Assembly (NCBI RefSeq): GCF_029688845.1
Contig: NZ_JARUKW010000002.1
Span: forward strand, 248,001 to 312,000
DNA: 64,000 bases
From: Natronococcus sp. A-GB1
Lineage (GTDB): Archaea > Halobacteriota > Halobacteria > Halobacteriales > Natrialbaceae
Direction of reading: 5' to 3'
Of this stretch, positions 26,251-35,271 are shown piece after piece. Below the pieces are notes generated by a model, which saw only the letters and a list, made by a program, of their open reading frames with translations, was not told where the DNA came from and made no database searches. Numbering within the stretch: position 1 is the stretch's first letter; each line of letters starts with the position of its first letter. A program made the translations under genes and the position numbers.

Positions 26251-27341
26251 TCGATCGTCGCAGCCAACTGTTCGACGTCGGACTCGAGCCGGCTCGCGTA
26301 CTCGAGGCGCAGCTCGCGGGCGTCGCTTTTCGTCACGTACTGTCGTCCGCCGATCTGGGTCGCGATCGGATGGTAGTCGGCGACGGAAAAGCCCATCCGA
26401 TCGAGGTAGTTCACGACGGGGGTCGACTCGAGACCCTTTCGGATCGCCGCGCCGGCGAGATCGAAGACAGTGTCGTAATCGGGGAGTTGAACCCCCTCGC
26501 CGGTGACGTAGCCGGTCGCGTCGTCACGACCGCCGTCGCCGATCTCGACGTTCGTCTCGTGGATCGTCTCCATCACTGCGTACAGCTCGTCGGCGAGTCG
26601 CAGCAGTTGACTCGGAAGCGCCGCGTCGGGCGAGCGCCACTCGACGGTCGGCATCTCGTCGCGCAGTCGAACGGGCGTCCAGACGACGTCGTCCGCGGAG
26701 AAGCTTTCGGCAATCGCGTCCCCGTCGACGCCAGCCGCGAGCGCTTCCTCCTCGAACTCCTCGAAACACCGCTCGAGTCGGCGCGACCACTCGCCGACGC
26801 TCTCGACGTAGTTCCAGAGCTGGCCGTGTCGCGGAAACTCGGCGTACGCCTCCTTTCGATAGCAGTGGGCTCGCGCGCTGTTCGCGATGCGTTCGCCCTG
26901 ATAGTACGGCGAGGAACTGACGAGCGCGAGCGCCGGATCGAGCGCGATGAGCGCGTTGAGCTGGTCGGTTACGTTTCGCTTCTCGAAGTGGAGGTGCGTC
27001 CCGGCACAGTAGCTCGCGTACTCGAAGTTCGATCCGAGGACCTCCCGCTGAATCCGCCCGCGCTCGCCGGGCCGGCGCTCGATCCCGTCGCAGTTGATGG
27101 GGGTTCCCAGCGGAACGAGACCTTTGCCGATTCGGTCGGCCTCCGCGAGCACTCCCTCGAGCTGTTCGACGAACGTCGTCCGAAGCTCCGCTATCGACCC
27201 GCAGGGAGGAGTCTTCAGTTCGAACAGCGGTTCGACGAACTCCCGTTCGGTGTACTCGGAGACGTCCGCGAGCGATTCCGGCGGGGTGAGCTCGCCGTCG
27301 TCGTCGATCACCCAGTACTCGACTTCGAGACTCGTGTTCAT
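26247..27341 (-). CDS. gshA: Glutamate-cysteine ligase (GCS2 family)
   Basis: ATP-dependent synthesis of gamma-glutamylcysteine, the main low-molecular-weight thiol of haloarchaea. 364 residues beginning MNTSLEVEYWVIDDDGELTP (substrate-binding E-x-E region), with FELKTPPCGSIAELR, CAGTHLHFEKRN (metal/ATP-binding strand), SSSPYYQGERIANSARAH and PTVEWRSPDAALPSQLLRLA (active-site Arg). Length fits the family. Start ATG 27341; the longer in-frame extension is Arg/Pro-rich and unlikely to be translated. Confidence 0.9.
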   Translation of the reverse strand: MNTSLEVEYWVIDDDGELTPPESLADVSEYTEREFVEPLFELKTPPCGSIAELRTTFVEQLEGVLAEADRIGKGLVPLGTPINCDGIERRPGERGRIQREVLGSNFEYASYCAGTHLHFEKRNVTDQLNALIALDPALALVSSSPYYQGERIANSARAHCYRKEAYAEFPRHGQLWNYVESVGEWSRRLERCFEEFEEEALAAGVDGDAIAESFSADDVVWTPVRLRDEMPTVEWRSPDAALPSQLLRLADELYAVMETIHETNVEIGDGGRDDATGYVTGEGVQLPDYDTVFDLAGAAIRKGLESTPVVNYLDRMGFSVADYHPIATQIGGRQYVTKSDARELRLEYASRLESDVEQLAATID

Positions 27342-27700
27342 TCTCAGTTGAGACGGAGATGGCTGCTCGCTTCGTGCGGTCGGAACGTCTTCGATACGGA
27401 CTCTCCTTCGTCGGAACGATGGTGCATTTCGCGGAAGCAGTCGTGCCTGCACCAGCCTGCCGTATACCTGACAACCATACGGAGGGGCTTGCCGATCCTC
27501 GTGGAAGCGCCGGCTATGGCTGCGATGTTCATGGACCGTGACGTAGCCGACCTGACGACACCGTCCGTCCGGAGCTGAGCGATCCGCGAGGCGCCTCGTG
27601 CGGGGGAAGCGACGGCGTCAGCGAGCTCACGGTACCTGCAGTTTCGTCGTTCCCACACGCGCTGCTGGTATTTGAGGCCGACTTCGACGGGTCGTTCCGA
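27342..27700. other. 359 bp intergenic region
   Basis: Between two minus-strand genes. It should contain the gshA promoter. Open frames here are Arg-rich and have no halophilic composition. Nothing else recognised. Confidence 0.5.
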
Positions 27701-27943
27701 CTACGCGGCCTTCGACGTCGAACTGTCCGGGGAGTCCGAGGACCCATCCTTTCGGAGCAGCCCGACGACACCCTGTGCGATCATCCCGATGACGACCCAC
27801 TTCCAGGCGAGAACGGCGACGCCGAGCATCAGCCCCGCTCGAACGTAGTTTCCGCGGTCGACCGCCCGCTTGGCGCTCTTGAGTATCGAGACGACAGCGA
27901 GCGACCGCGTTGCGGTCGAGCCGAAGAGCTTCTTCAGTACCAT
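27701..27943 (-). CDS. Small membrane protein
   Basis: 80 residues: an amphipathic basic N-terminus (MVLKKLFGSTATRSLAVVSI, SAKRAVDRGNYVRAG), one or two hydrophobic helices (LMLGVAVLAWKWVVIGMIAQ, GVVGLL), and a Ser/Asp-rich tail. It is the type of short, conserved haloarchaeal membrane protein without known function. Start ATG 27943; divergent from the MutS-like gene. Confidence 0.7.
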   Translation of the reverse strand: MVLKKLFGSTATRSLAVVSILKSAKRAVDRGNYVRAGLMLGVAVLAWKWVVIGMIAQGVVGLLRKDGSSDSPDSSTSKAA

Positions 27944-28151
27944 AGCACCACTTACGGAGTGAGGAGAATAACGAGTGACCCGGAACGCGCAAGCTTCGAG
28001 CTATCGCGTTCAGGTCGCCGTAGACCGTACCGCGCCGGATCACTCGCGTCTCCGCCCCGGGGCACGATAGCCGTGCCCGCTGTTATCATCTTGGACGCTT
28101 CTCGGACGGGAGGCTTTTTCTCACTCCGCTCTGATACGCCGCTCGAGAACG

Positions 28152-30173
28152 ATGGACCTCGAGTCGATCCCGGGCGTCGGCGAAAAGACTGCCCGGTCGC
28201 TGTCGGCCCTCGACGATCCCGAGCGAGCGCTGCGAACGGGCGACGTCGCGGCGATCGCGGCTGCACCCGGTATCTCGCAGGGCCGGGCCGCCCGCATCGC
28301 GCGCGGGGCGATCCGCCACGAGCACGACGATCCGGGTGCGTTCCTCGCGACCGATCGGGCGCGCGAAGTCTACCGGAGCGTGCTCGGACTGCTCAAGGAG
28401 CGGACCGTGACCGACTACGCCGCCCAGCGCCTCGAGACGCTGTATCCGAGCGCTCGCCGCTCGCGGATCGAGGAGGTCCAGGCCTTCGCCGAGGGGGCGA
28501 TCGAGCGCAACCCCGACCCCGAGGTGCTCGAGGCTCTCGAGGGCGTCGAACCGCTTCGCGAGTCCGGCGACGTCCGGGTGCGCGAGCGCTGTCTGGCGAC
28601 GACCGACGCGGAACGCTACACCGAGGCCAAGGAGGCGATCCCGGAGCTGCCGGTCGAGATCGTCGAGGATGCACAGGGACTGGCCGAACTCGCCCGCGGC
28701 TACGCGACGGTGATCGCGATCGACGAGTCCTTCGCCGGTATCGCCGTCGAGGGCGACGTCCGCGTCGAGCCGAACGCGCTCGAGAATCCCGCCGAGATCG
28801 TTCCCGAGCGGTCGCTGGCGTTTTTCGCGCGCAACCGAAACCGACTCCGGGCTGCCATCGACGTCGACCGTACCGTCGGTCTCGGATCGGAGTGCGATCT
28901 CGACGCGCTCGAGGAGGGGCTCTCCCGGCTCGACGAAGACGGGACGGTCGCGGGCGACGCGGAACTGGACCGGCTGACGGCGGCCGCCGCCGACATCGAT
29001 GCCGCAACGGGAACGGCCGAAAACGTCGCCAACGACCACCTTCGGGAGGCGATTCGCGAACAGGACGTCACCATCGAGGGGTCGGATCTGCTCTCGCTGG
29101 TCGAACGCGGGGCAGGCGTCGACTCGCTGCTGTCCCGGGAGCTGGCGGACGAACACGCCGCAGCCGTCGAGGCCGCCCGCGAGCACGTGATCGACGCGCT
29201 CGCCCTCGAGTCCGGAGAGGACGAGCTGGCCCGCCGAATCTTCACCGACGAGCCGACGTTTCCGGTCAAACGGGACGAGGACGCGCTCGGTCGGCTTCGA
29301 ACCGAGCTGACGACGGCCAAGGAGCGGCGTGCGAACCGCCTCAAACGGGAGCTCGCAGCCGACCTCGCCGACCAGCGCGAGGATTCGCGCCGACTCGTCC
29401 GCGATGCCCTCGAGCTCGACGTCGAGCTCGCAATCGCCCGCTTTGCCGGCGAGTTCGAGTGTACGATGCCGTCGGTCGTCGACGAGGAGGTCGGGTTCGC
29501 CATCGAAGGGGGACGCTCTCCGCTGCTCGACGAACCGGTCGAGGCGATCGACCCCGTCGACTACGAGGTCTCCGGCGTCGCTCTGCTCTCGGGCGTCAAC
29601 AGCGGCGGAAAGACGTCGACGCTGGACCTCGTGGCGAGCGTCGTCGTGCTCGCACACATGGGGCTGCCGGTTCCGGCGGAGAACGCACGCGTCCAGCGGT
29701 TCGACGACCTCCATTACCACGCCAAGACCCAGGGGACGCTCGACGCCGGCGCGTTCGAGTCGACGGTCCGGGAGTTCGCGGAGCTGGCCCAGAGCGGCGA
29801 GGGCTCGCTCGTGCTCGTCGACGAACTCGAGAGCATCACCGAGCCCGGCGCCAGCGCGAAGATCATCGCCGGCATCCTCGAGGCGCTCTCGGAAAACGGT
29901 GCGACCGCGGTGTTCGTCTCCCACCTCGCGGATGAGATTCGGGAGATGGCCGGCTTCGACGTGACCGTCGACGGCATCGAGGCGGTCGGACTGGTCGACG
30001 GGGAACTCGAGGTGAACCGCTCGCCGGTGAAGAACCGACTGGCTCGCTCGACGCCGGAGTTGATCGTAGAGAAACTCGCCGAGGAATCGACGGAGACCCG
30101 TCCACAGTCCGACGGCGGGGCGTCGGCTCGGTCGGGATCGTTCTACGCGGACCTTCTGGAAAAGTTCGATTAA
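28152..30173 (+). CDS. MutS-family ATPase with N-terminal helix-hairpin-helix
   Basis: 673 residues. Residues 1-60 carry HhH-like DNA-binding motifs (LESIPGVGEKTARSLSAL, AAAPGISQGRAARIARG). The middle is the helical lever/clamp region. Residues 460-630 form the MutS ATPase: ALLSGVNSGGKTSTLDLVAS (Walker A near residue 480), KTQGTLDAGAFESTVREF, LVLVDELESITEPGAS (Walker B) and AVFVSHLADEIREM. There is no MutS domain I mismatch-reading (FxE) element and no C-terminal Smr domain, so it resembles archaeal MutS2/MutS5-like proteins rather than repair MutS. Suggested role: binding branched or recombination intermediates. Start ATG 28152. Confidence 0.87.
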   Translation: MDLESIPGVGEKTARSLSALDDPERALRTGDVAAIAAAPGISQGRAARIARGAIRHEHDDPGAFLATDRAREVYRSVLGLLKERTVTDYAAQRLETLYPSARRSRIEEVQAFAEGAIERNPDPEVLEALEGVEPLRESGDVRVRERCLATTDAERYTEAKEAIPELPVEIVEDAQGLAELARGYATVIAIDESFAGIAVEGDVRVEPNALENPAEIVPERSLAFFARNRNRLRAAIDVDRTVGLGSECDLDALEEGLSRLDEDGTVAGDAELDRLTAAAADIDAATGTAENVANDHLREAIREQDVTIEGSDLLSLVERGAGVDSLLSRELADEHAAAVEAAREHVIDALALESGEDELARRIFTDEPTFPVKRDEDALGRLRTELTTAKERRANRLKRELAADLADQREDSRRLVRDALELDVELAIARFAGEFECTMPSVVDEEVGFAIEGGRSPLLDEPVEAIDPVDYEVSGVALLSGVNSGGKTSTLDLVASVVVLAHMGLPVPAENARVQRFDDLHYHAKTQGTLDAGAFESTVREFAELAQSGEGSLVLVDELESITEPGASAKIIAGILEALSENGATAVFVSHLADEIREMAGFDVTVDGIEAVGLVDGELEVNRSPVKNRLARSTPELIVEKLAEESTETRPQSDGGASARSGSFYADLLEKFD

Positions 30174-30398
30174 TGTATTAGTACCCAATATGAAAATTAA
30201 GGAATAAATGAATTTCGGGCCACGAGACGCTGTTAACCGGGAGATAATAAGGTGGACCGGATCCACCCTTCGAAGCGAAACGGCTGGTTCGGATCGATCT
30301 CGGTCTGCGATAAACGAACACCTCGACACTACAACATGGAACGGAGCGCGCGGACCTCTCAGCACGACGAAACTGAATCGAACGACGAATCCACCGGC

Positions 30399-32018
30399 AT
30401 GAACACGCTACTGATCGGGATCGACGCCGGGAGCCTCTCGGTCTTTGACGACCTCGACGCGGATACGGAGATCCCGACGATCCACCGGCTCTGCACGGAG
30501 GGGACGAGCGCACCGCTCGAGTCACAGATTCCGCCGTGGACGCCGAGCGCCTGGCCCTCGATGTACACGGGTGCGAACCCGGGTAAACACGGCGCGTTCG
30601 GTTTCGTCGGCTACGACGGCTACGACTGGCACGTCACCAGCACCGACGACGTCAACGAACACACCGTCTGGTCGCTGCTCGACCGCCACGGCTACTCGAG
30701 CGTCGTCGTCAACGCACCGATCACCCACCCGCCAGAGGAGTTCGACGGTGCCCTGCTCCCCGGGTTTATCGGTCCAGAGGATCCGGACTGTCATCCCGAC
30801 GGTCTCCTCGAGGAGGTTCGCGACGCGATCGGCGACTACCGCGTGTACCCGTCGTACTCCCGGGACGACGACACGCTTCCCGACTCCGAGAAGATGACGG
30901 AGTACCGAAACCTGATCCGGATGCGCGGCGCGGCGTTTCGGTACCTAGTCGAGGAGTACGACCCCGACTTCGGGTTTGTCCAGTTCCAGAAGACGGACAC
31001 GGTCTTCCACGAGTTCTTCGGCGACGAGGAGAAGGTCCGATCGGTCTACGAGACGACCGACAATGAGATCGCCGCGATCCTGGAACGGTTCGGCCCCGAT
31101 CACGTGTTCGTCGCCAGCGACCATGGAATGGGCGAGTACGACGGCTACGAGTTCCGTGTCAACGAGTTCCTTCAGGATCGCGGCTACGTCGAGACGACGA
31201 CGAGCGGGAAGGGGATGCCCTCGTGGACGCCGATGCGTCGCAAGCTCCGGGAGGGTGAGGAGTCCGAAACCTGGGAGCCGAGCGTCACCGAGCGTGCCGC
31301 GGCGGTCGCCGCCGAGCGGTTCGGGATCACGGCTCGCGACGTCGGTGTCGTCCTGGAGCGCGTCGGTCTGGCCGAGACCGTCAAGAAGTTCGCCCCGGGC
31401 GGGGTCGCACGGACCGCGAACGAACAGGTCGACTTCGAGAACTCGCAGGCCTACGTTCGGGCCCGTACCGAACTCGGCGTCCGGATCAACCTCGAGGGGC
31501 GCGACCCCGAAGGTGTCGTCTCGCCGGACGACTACGAGCGAGTCCGCGAGGAGCTTATCCGCGAACTCGAGGACGTCGAGACGCCGGACGGCGACCCGAT
31601 TTTCGAGACCGTCGCGCCGCGGGAGCGGTACTTCCACGGCGAGTACGCCGAGGATGCGGTCGACATCGTCACCGTTCCCGCCGACTTCGATCACGCCATC
31701 TCCGAACAGCTCGGCGAGGACTACTTCGGTCCGGCCGAGCCCTGGAACCACAAACTCGACGGGGTGTTCGCGGCTGCGGGCGAGGGCGTCGACGAGGACA
31801 AAACGCTCGAGCGTGCCCACCTGTTCGACGTTGCACCGACGATTATGGCCTCGTTCGGCCTCCCCTACAGCGACCGGATGGACGGGAGCGTGATTCCGGT
31901 CGTCGAACCGACCGAGGCGACGTCGTACCCCGCCTACGACGACGAGGCGGGATCGACTCAGTCCGAAGTCGACGAGGAAGTGACGGACCGACTGGCTGAT
32001 CTCGGCTACATGAACTGA
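30399..32018 (+). CDS. Alkaline-phosphatase-superfamily phosphodiesterase/nucleotide pyrophosphatase-like protein
   Basis: 539 residues from ATG 30399 (MNTLLIGIDAGSLSVFDDLD). Metal-binding Asp in the GIDAGS start, Thr/Ser nucleophile region PPWTPSAWPSMYTGANPGKHG split across two strands, FVQFQKTDTVFHEFF, and the VFVASDHGMGEYDGYEF metal site. Family members hydrolyse phosphodiesters, phosphonates or sulfates; in haloarchaea such genes sit in glycan clusters. There is no signal peptide, so it is cytoplasmic. An in-frame ATG at 30336 would add a Ser/Asp-rich leader of 21 residues. It opens the surface-glycan region. Confidence 0.87.
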   Translation: MNTLLIGIDAGSLSVFDDLDADTEIPTIHRLCTEGTSAPLESQIPPWTPSAWPSMYTGANPGKHGAFGFVGYDGYDWHVTSTDDVNEHTVWSLLDRHGYSSVVVNAPITHPPEEFDGALLPGFIGPEDPDCHPDGLLEEVRDAIGDYRVYPSYSRDDDTLPDSEKMTEYRNLIRMRGAAFRYLVEEYDPDFGFVQFQKTDTVFHEFFGDEEKVRSVYETTDNEIAAILERFGPDHVFVASDHGMGEYDGYEFRVNEFLQDRGYVETTTSGKGMPSWTPMRRKLREGEESETWEPSVTERAAAVAAERFGITARDVGVVLERVGLAETVKKFAPGGVARTANEQVDFENSQAYVRARTELGVRINLEGRDPEGVVSPDDYERVREELIRELEDVETPDGDPIFETVAPRERYFHGEYAEDAVDIVTVPADFDHAISEQLGEDYFGPAEPWNHKLDGVFAAAGEGVDEDKTLERAHLFDVAPTIMASFGLPYSDRMDGSVIPVVEPTEATSYPAYDDEAGSTQSEVDEEVTDRLADLGYMN

Positions 32019-32141
32019 CTGACGCTCGGGCCTACCGAATTCGGACGAGATAGAGACAGGGCGTGGTTCTCGAGTGGGCGAGTCGGCCCGAGAGAGCCGT
32101 TCCCGGTCCGACTTCCGGCCGATCGATCGTGGTTCGAGCGC

Positions 32142-33236
32142 CTACACCGAATCGGACGTTGCGGCCGTGATCGCATCGGTAAGCGTGATGACCGTCAAGT
32201 CACGTTCCTCGACCCACTCGAGCATCTCGCGGATCCCGTCCTCGTCGACCTCGTCTTTGAACGTGTGGGCGCCCACGATACCGATGGCATCCTGTGCGGC
32301 GACTTCGTCGAGCTGTTCCTGGATGTCGAGGGGATCGGTGAACTCGATGAAGTAGTCCCGGTGGGTGTCGAACGGATCGAACTCCTCGCGGTCGTTGAGC
32401 ATCGATCCCGGGTTGACGTTCGCGATGCCGTCGTAGTACTCGCTTGCGAACTCGATCGTCCACTCGTCGCAGACGTCGTACGGGGCCAGCAGCGTATCGA
32501 CCTCGAACCCCCACTCCTCGAGTTGCGCCTTCGAATCACCGAGAAACTCGTGCATGAGTTCTTCGGGGTAGCGCTCGACGGTTTCGCCGGCGGCGAAGGA
32601 CTCCCCGATGGGCTCATCGAACTCGAGGTAGCCGCCGATCTCGTCGCTATCGGAGGCGACGACGGTTCGAACGACCGAGTTCTCCCCGTCGGTGATCTCG
32701 ATGTCGTACTCCAGGTGGAAGCCGTGGTTTCGTTCCTCAGGGTAGACACGCGTGTCATCGGGCTCGACGTCTTCGACGAGTTCGAACTCGCCGAGGGCAG
32801 TGTGTGCGGTCGTATGCGAGTTGATCTCCCAGCCGGCCTCGGCGAGCTCCTCGAGGTGCTCGACGTCCATCCAGTCGTTGTCGTTGAAATCCTCGCGGCC
32901 GACCCACTCGGTGACGATACCCGCACTCGCAGGTGCGTCGAACTCCTGGTGGACCGGAAACGCCTGCTCGTAGTCCTCCATCGGCCCGTCGTCGTAGGTG
33001 AACACCACAGCTCCGCCGTCGATATCCGGAACGTCCTCCGTTTCCTCCTCCTGCTCATCCGTATCGTCCCTCTCGTCGGACTGGGTTGCGTCGTCTCCGT
33101 TCGAACCGTTCCCGTCGTCCTCGTCCGAGCCATCATCCTCGTCTCCGGCGAGACTATCGAGACAGCCCGCAGTCGCTCCGAGCGTGCCGGCACCGATAGT
33201 GCCGAGGAGCACTCGGCGTGTTGCCTTCTCGTTCAT
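32142..33236 (-). CDS. Tat-exported lipoprotein polysaccharide deacetylase (NodB-like)
   Basis: 364 residues. Signal: ATRRVLLGTIGAGTLGATAGC, a twin-arginine lipobox with lipidated Cys about residue 25. An acidic Asp/Gly/Ser linker covers residues 30-70. The NodB-type domain follows: VVFTYDDGPMEDYEQ (motif 1), EINSHTTAHTALG (metal His pair) and LLAPYDVCDEW (motif 3). An inserted beta-rich stretch (residues 165-225) is unusual. It is probably anchored outside the membrane and acts on surface glycans by de-N- or de-O-acetylation. Start ATG 33236, with an AT-rich promoter tract at 33258-33270 upstream. Confidence 0.87.
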   Translation of the reverse strand: MNEKATRRVLLGTIGAGTLGATAGCLDSLAGDEDDGSDEDDGNGSNGDDATQSDERDDTDEQEEETEDVPDIDGGAVVFTYDDGPMEDYEQAFPVHQEFDAPASAGIVTEWVGREDFNDNDWMDVEHLEELAEAGWEINSHTTAHTALGEFELVEDVEPDDTRVYPEERNHGFHLEYDIEITDGENSVVRTVVASDSDEIGGYLEFDEPIGESFAAGETVERYPEELMHEFLGDSKAQLEEWGFEVDTLLAPYDVCDEWTIEFASEYYDGIANVNPGSMLNDREEFDPFDTHRDYFIEFTDPLDIQEQLDEVAAQDAIGIVGAHTFKDEVDEDGIREMLEWVEERDLTVITLTDAITAATSDSV

Positions 33237-33399
33237 CGATAACAGTTGATAGTTCTACCCACCTATTTATCTCTCGGTTAACTGTAATCTTTGATCGCTC
33301 GGTAAAAATCGTTCGAGACGCTCCGACAGCGTGAGGAACGCTGATGCTACTCGAGCCCGCTACCGGTCGTTCTCGTACGGTAACTGACCTGATCTTAAT

Positions 33400-33412
33400 G
33401 CGGTTATAATAA
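33400..33412 (+). promoter_or_regulatory. Probable TATA box for the flippase gene
   Basis: gcggttataataagg lies about 95 bp before ATG 33504. This is the best archaeal promoter match in the divergent gap and predicts a leader of about 70 nt. Confidence 0.4.
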
Positions 33413-33503
33413 GGCCATCCCGACACAGAGCTTCGAACACTGTGGGTGCCACCGGACTACTAGCTGTGAGAGCCGTCCGACGGCGTCGTTCTCGGGGGAA
33501 CCT

Positions 33504-35141
33504 ATGAACCGAATCCTCCCTGATGATCTCTCCGTCGGTACTGCTAACGTAGTTGCTCTCCTCGTGGGATTCGTCACGATACCGGTTCTGTTCCGACTGC
33601 TCGGTCCGGCCGGGTTCGGCGACTACGCGTTTCTGTTATCGGTGTTTGCGATCTACATGACCTTCGTCAGTTCTTGGATCACAGACGGGGTCCGAACGTT
33701 CCTGGCGGAGGACCAGCCGACATCCGACTGGGAGCCGTACGTGATCGGGTACTATCTCCGACTCGCGGTATTATCCGCGCTTACTGGCGCCTTCGTCCTG
33801 TTTCTGGGCTCTCGGAACGGATTCGTTGCGACGCTGTTCGGTGAGGAGTACACGACCTACTTCTACGGTCTGGCACTGTTGGTGATCTCCGTCCAGTTCC
33901 AGTCGTACTCTCGAAAGACGCTTCTGGGACTCGGCCTCGAGCGACACTCCGGCTCCCTTAGCGTCCTCAACAACGTCGTGTTCGTCGTAGTTGCGGTTCC
34001 ACTCGTCTACCTCGGCTTCGGCGTTGCGGGCGCTCTGGCCGGCTATGCGGTTTCGAGCATCGTTTGCGGTATCGTCGGTCTGGCCCTGATTCACGGCCGC
34101 GTATCGCTTTCGAGCGTGTTTCGAATACCGCCACGGGAGTTTCCACGCAAAAAGATGCTCACGTCCGCCTCGACGAGCGTCGCGCTTCTCTTCTTGCTCG
34201 CCTCGCTCTACCACATCGATATCGTGATGCTTCAGCAGTTCCGCGAGAGTTCGGCGGTCGGCAACTACCGAGCGGCGCTGTTTATGGCCGAGCTCCTCTG
34301 GTTCGTCCCGATTGCTCTCCAGACTGTGCATGTCGTTCCGACGTCCGAGCTATGGTCTCGAAACCGGCTCGACGAGATTACTGCTCTCGCGTCGAAGACG
34401 ACCCGCTATACGCTCTTGCTGACTGCGGCCGTAGCGGTCGTAATCGCGTCACTGGCCGATGTCGTAGTCCCGATTTACTTCGGTCCCGATGCCACGCCGG
34501 CGATCGGTCCGGCGCTGTTGCTGTTGCCCGGTGCGCTCGGATTCGCTCTCGCGCGACCTGTCCTCGCGATTTCGCAGAGCGGGGGATCCCTCCGGTATCC
34601 AGTTCTTGCGACCGCCGGCGCCGCGGGGATCAACGTCGCCCTCAACTACCTGCTGATTCCGCGGTACGGAATGCACGGTGCGGCGTTCGCGACCACTATC
34701 GGCTACGGATCGATGTTCGCCTTTCACTGGTTTTCGGCACAGCAGATTGGCTTCGATCCACTCGCCGACGCACGACTCGGCCGAGTAGCGGCGACGACAG
34801 CTTTCGCTGCAGTGCCGACGTTTGCCCTTGCGACGGTAGTCACAAACCCGTGGCTTGCGCTGCTTCTCGTCCCTCCGTTCGGACTTCTCGTCCACCTCGT
34901 CTTCGCCGTCCTTACCGGCGCGATAGAACCCGCAGAGCCGTTCGGGGTTCTCGCCGAGCTTCCGTCACCGGTAGGTTCCCGGGCCGAACCTATCCGCGAG
35001 CGCCTCGAGGGCGTCAACGGCGACCTGACCGTTGTGGGCTGGTTCCAGAGCATGCTGTTTCTGGCCGGCGTGACGCTTCTGTTGTCGGGGGTTCTCCTCG
35101 CGACGTTCGGACCGGATACGGGGGTTCCGATCTTTGGGTAG
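33504..35141 (+). CDS. Polysaccharide flippase (Wzx/MATE-type oligosaccharide translocase)
   Basis: 545 residues with about 14 hydrophobic helices spread over the chain, beginning SVGTANVVALLVGFVTIPVL and FRLLGPAGFGDYAFLLSVFA, the usual start of Wzx-type flippases. Also typical are FRESSAVGNYRAALFMAELL and GINVALNYLLIPRYGMHGAA. Likely flips lipid-linked oligosaccharides to the outer face before polymerisation or protein transfer. Start ATG 33504. Followed at 130 bp by a GT2 gene on the same strand; together they suggest a small assembly operon or two closely spaced transcripts. Confidence 0.9.
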   Translation: MNRILPDDLSVGTANVVALLVGFVTIPVLFRLLGPAGFGDYAFLLSVFAIYMTFVSSWITDGVRTFLAEDQPTSDWEPYVIGYYLRLAVLSALTGAFVLFLGSRNGFVATLFGEEYTTYFYGLALLVISVQFQSYSRKTLLGLGLERHSGSLSVLNNVVFVVVAVPLVYLGFGVAGALAGYAVSSIVCGIVGLALIHGRVSLSSVFRIPPREFPRKKMLTSASTSVALLFLLASLYHIDIVMLQQFRESSAVGNYRAALFMAELLWFVPIALQTVHVVPTSELWSRNRLDEITALASKTTRYTLLLTAAVAVVIASLADVVVPIYFGPDATPAIGPALLLLPGALGFALARPVLAISQSGGSLRYPVLATAGAAGINVALNYLLIPRYGMHGAAFATTIGYGSMFAFHWFSAQQIGFDPLADARLGRVAATTAFAAVPTFALATVVTNPWLALLLVPPFGLLVHLVFAVLTGAIEPAEPFGVLAELPSPVGSRAEPIRERLEGVNGDLTVVGWFQSMLFLAGVTLLLSGVLLATFGPDTGVPIFG

Positions 35142-35234
35142 GAGCCGTCCGCCCCAGCGGAAGCCGATCCTGTCGGAAACCGGACCGGAACGGTGGTCGC
35201 CCGCTCTCGTTCTGCTCGAAACGCGGTTATTCCG

Positions 35235-35246
35235 TCGATAATAAAG
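35235..35246 (+). promoter_or_regulatory. Probable TATA box of the GT2 gene
   Basis: tcgataataaag centred about 31 bp before ATG 35272. Places the transcription start at about 35265, which favours ATG 35272 over GTG 35260 as translation start. Confidence 0.5.
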
Positions 35247-35271
35247 CGCCGGTGGGCCCGTGTCGAACGAA

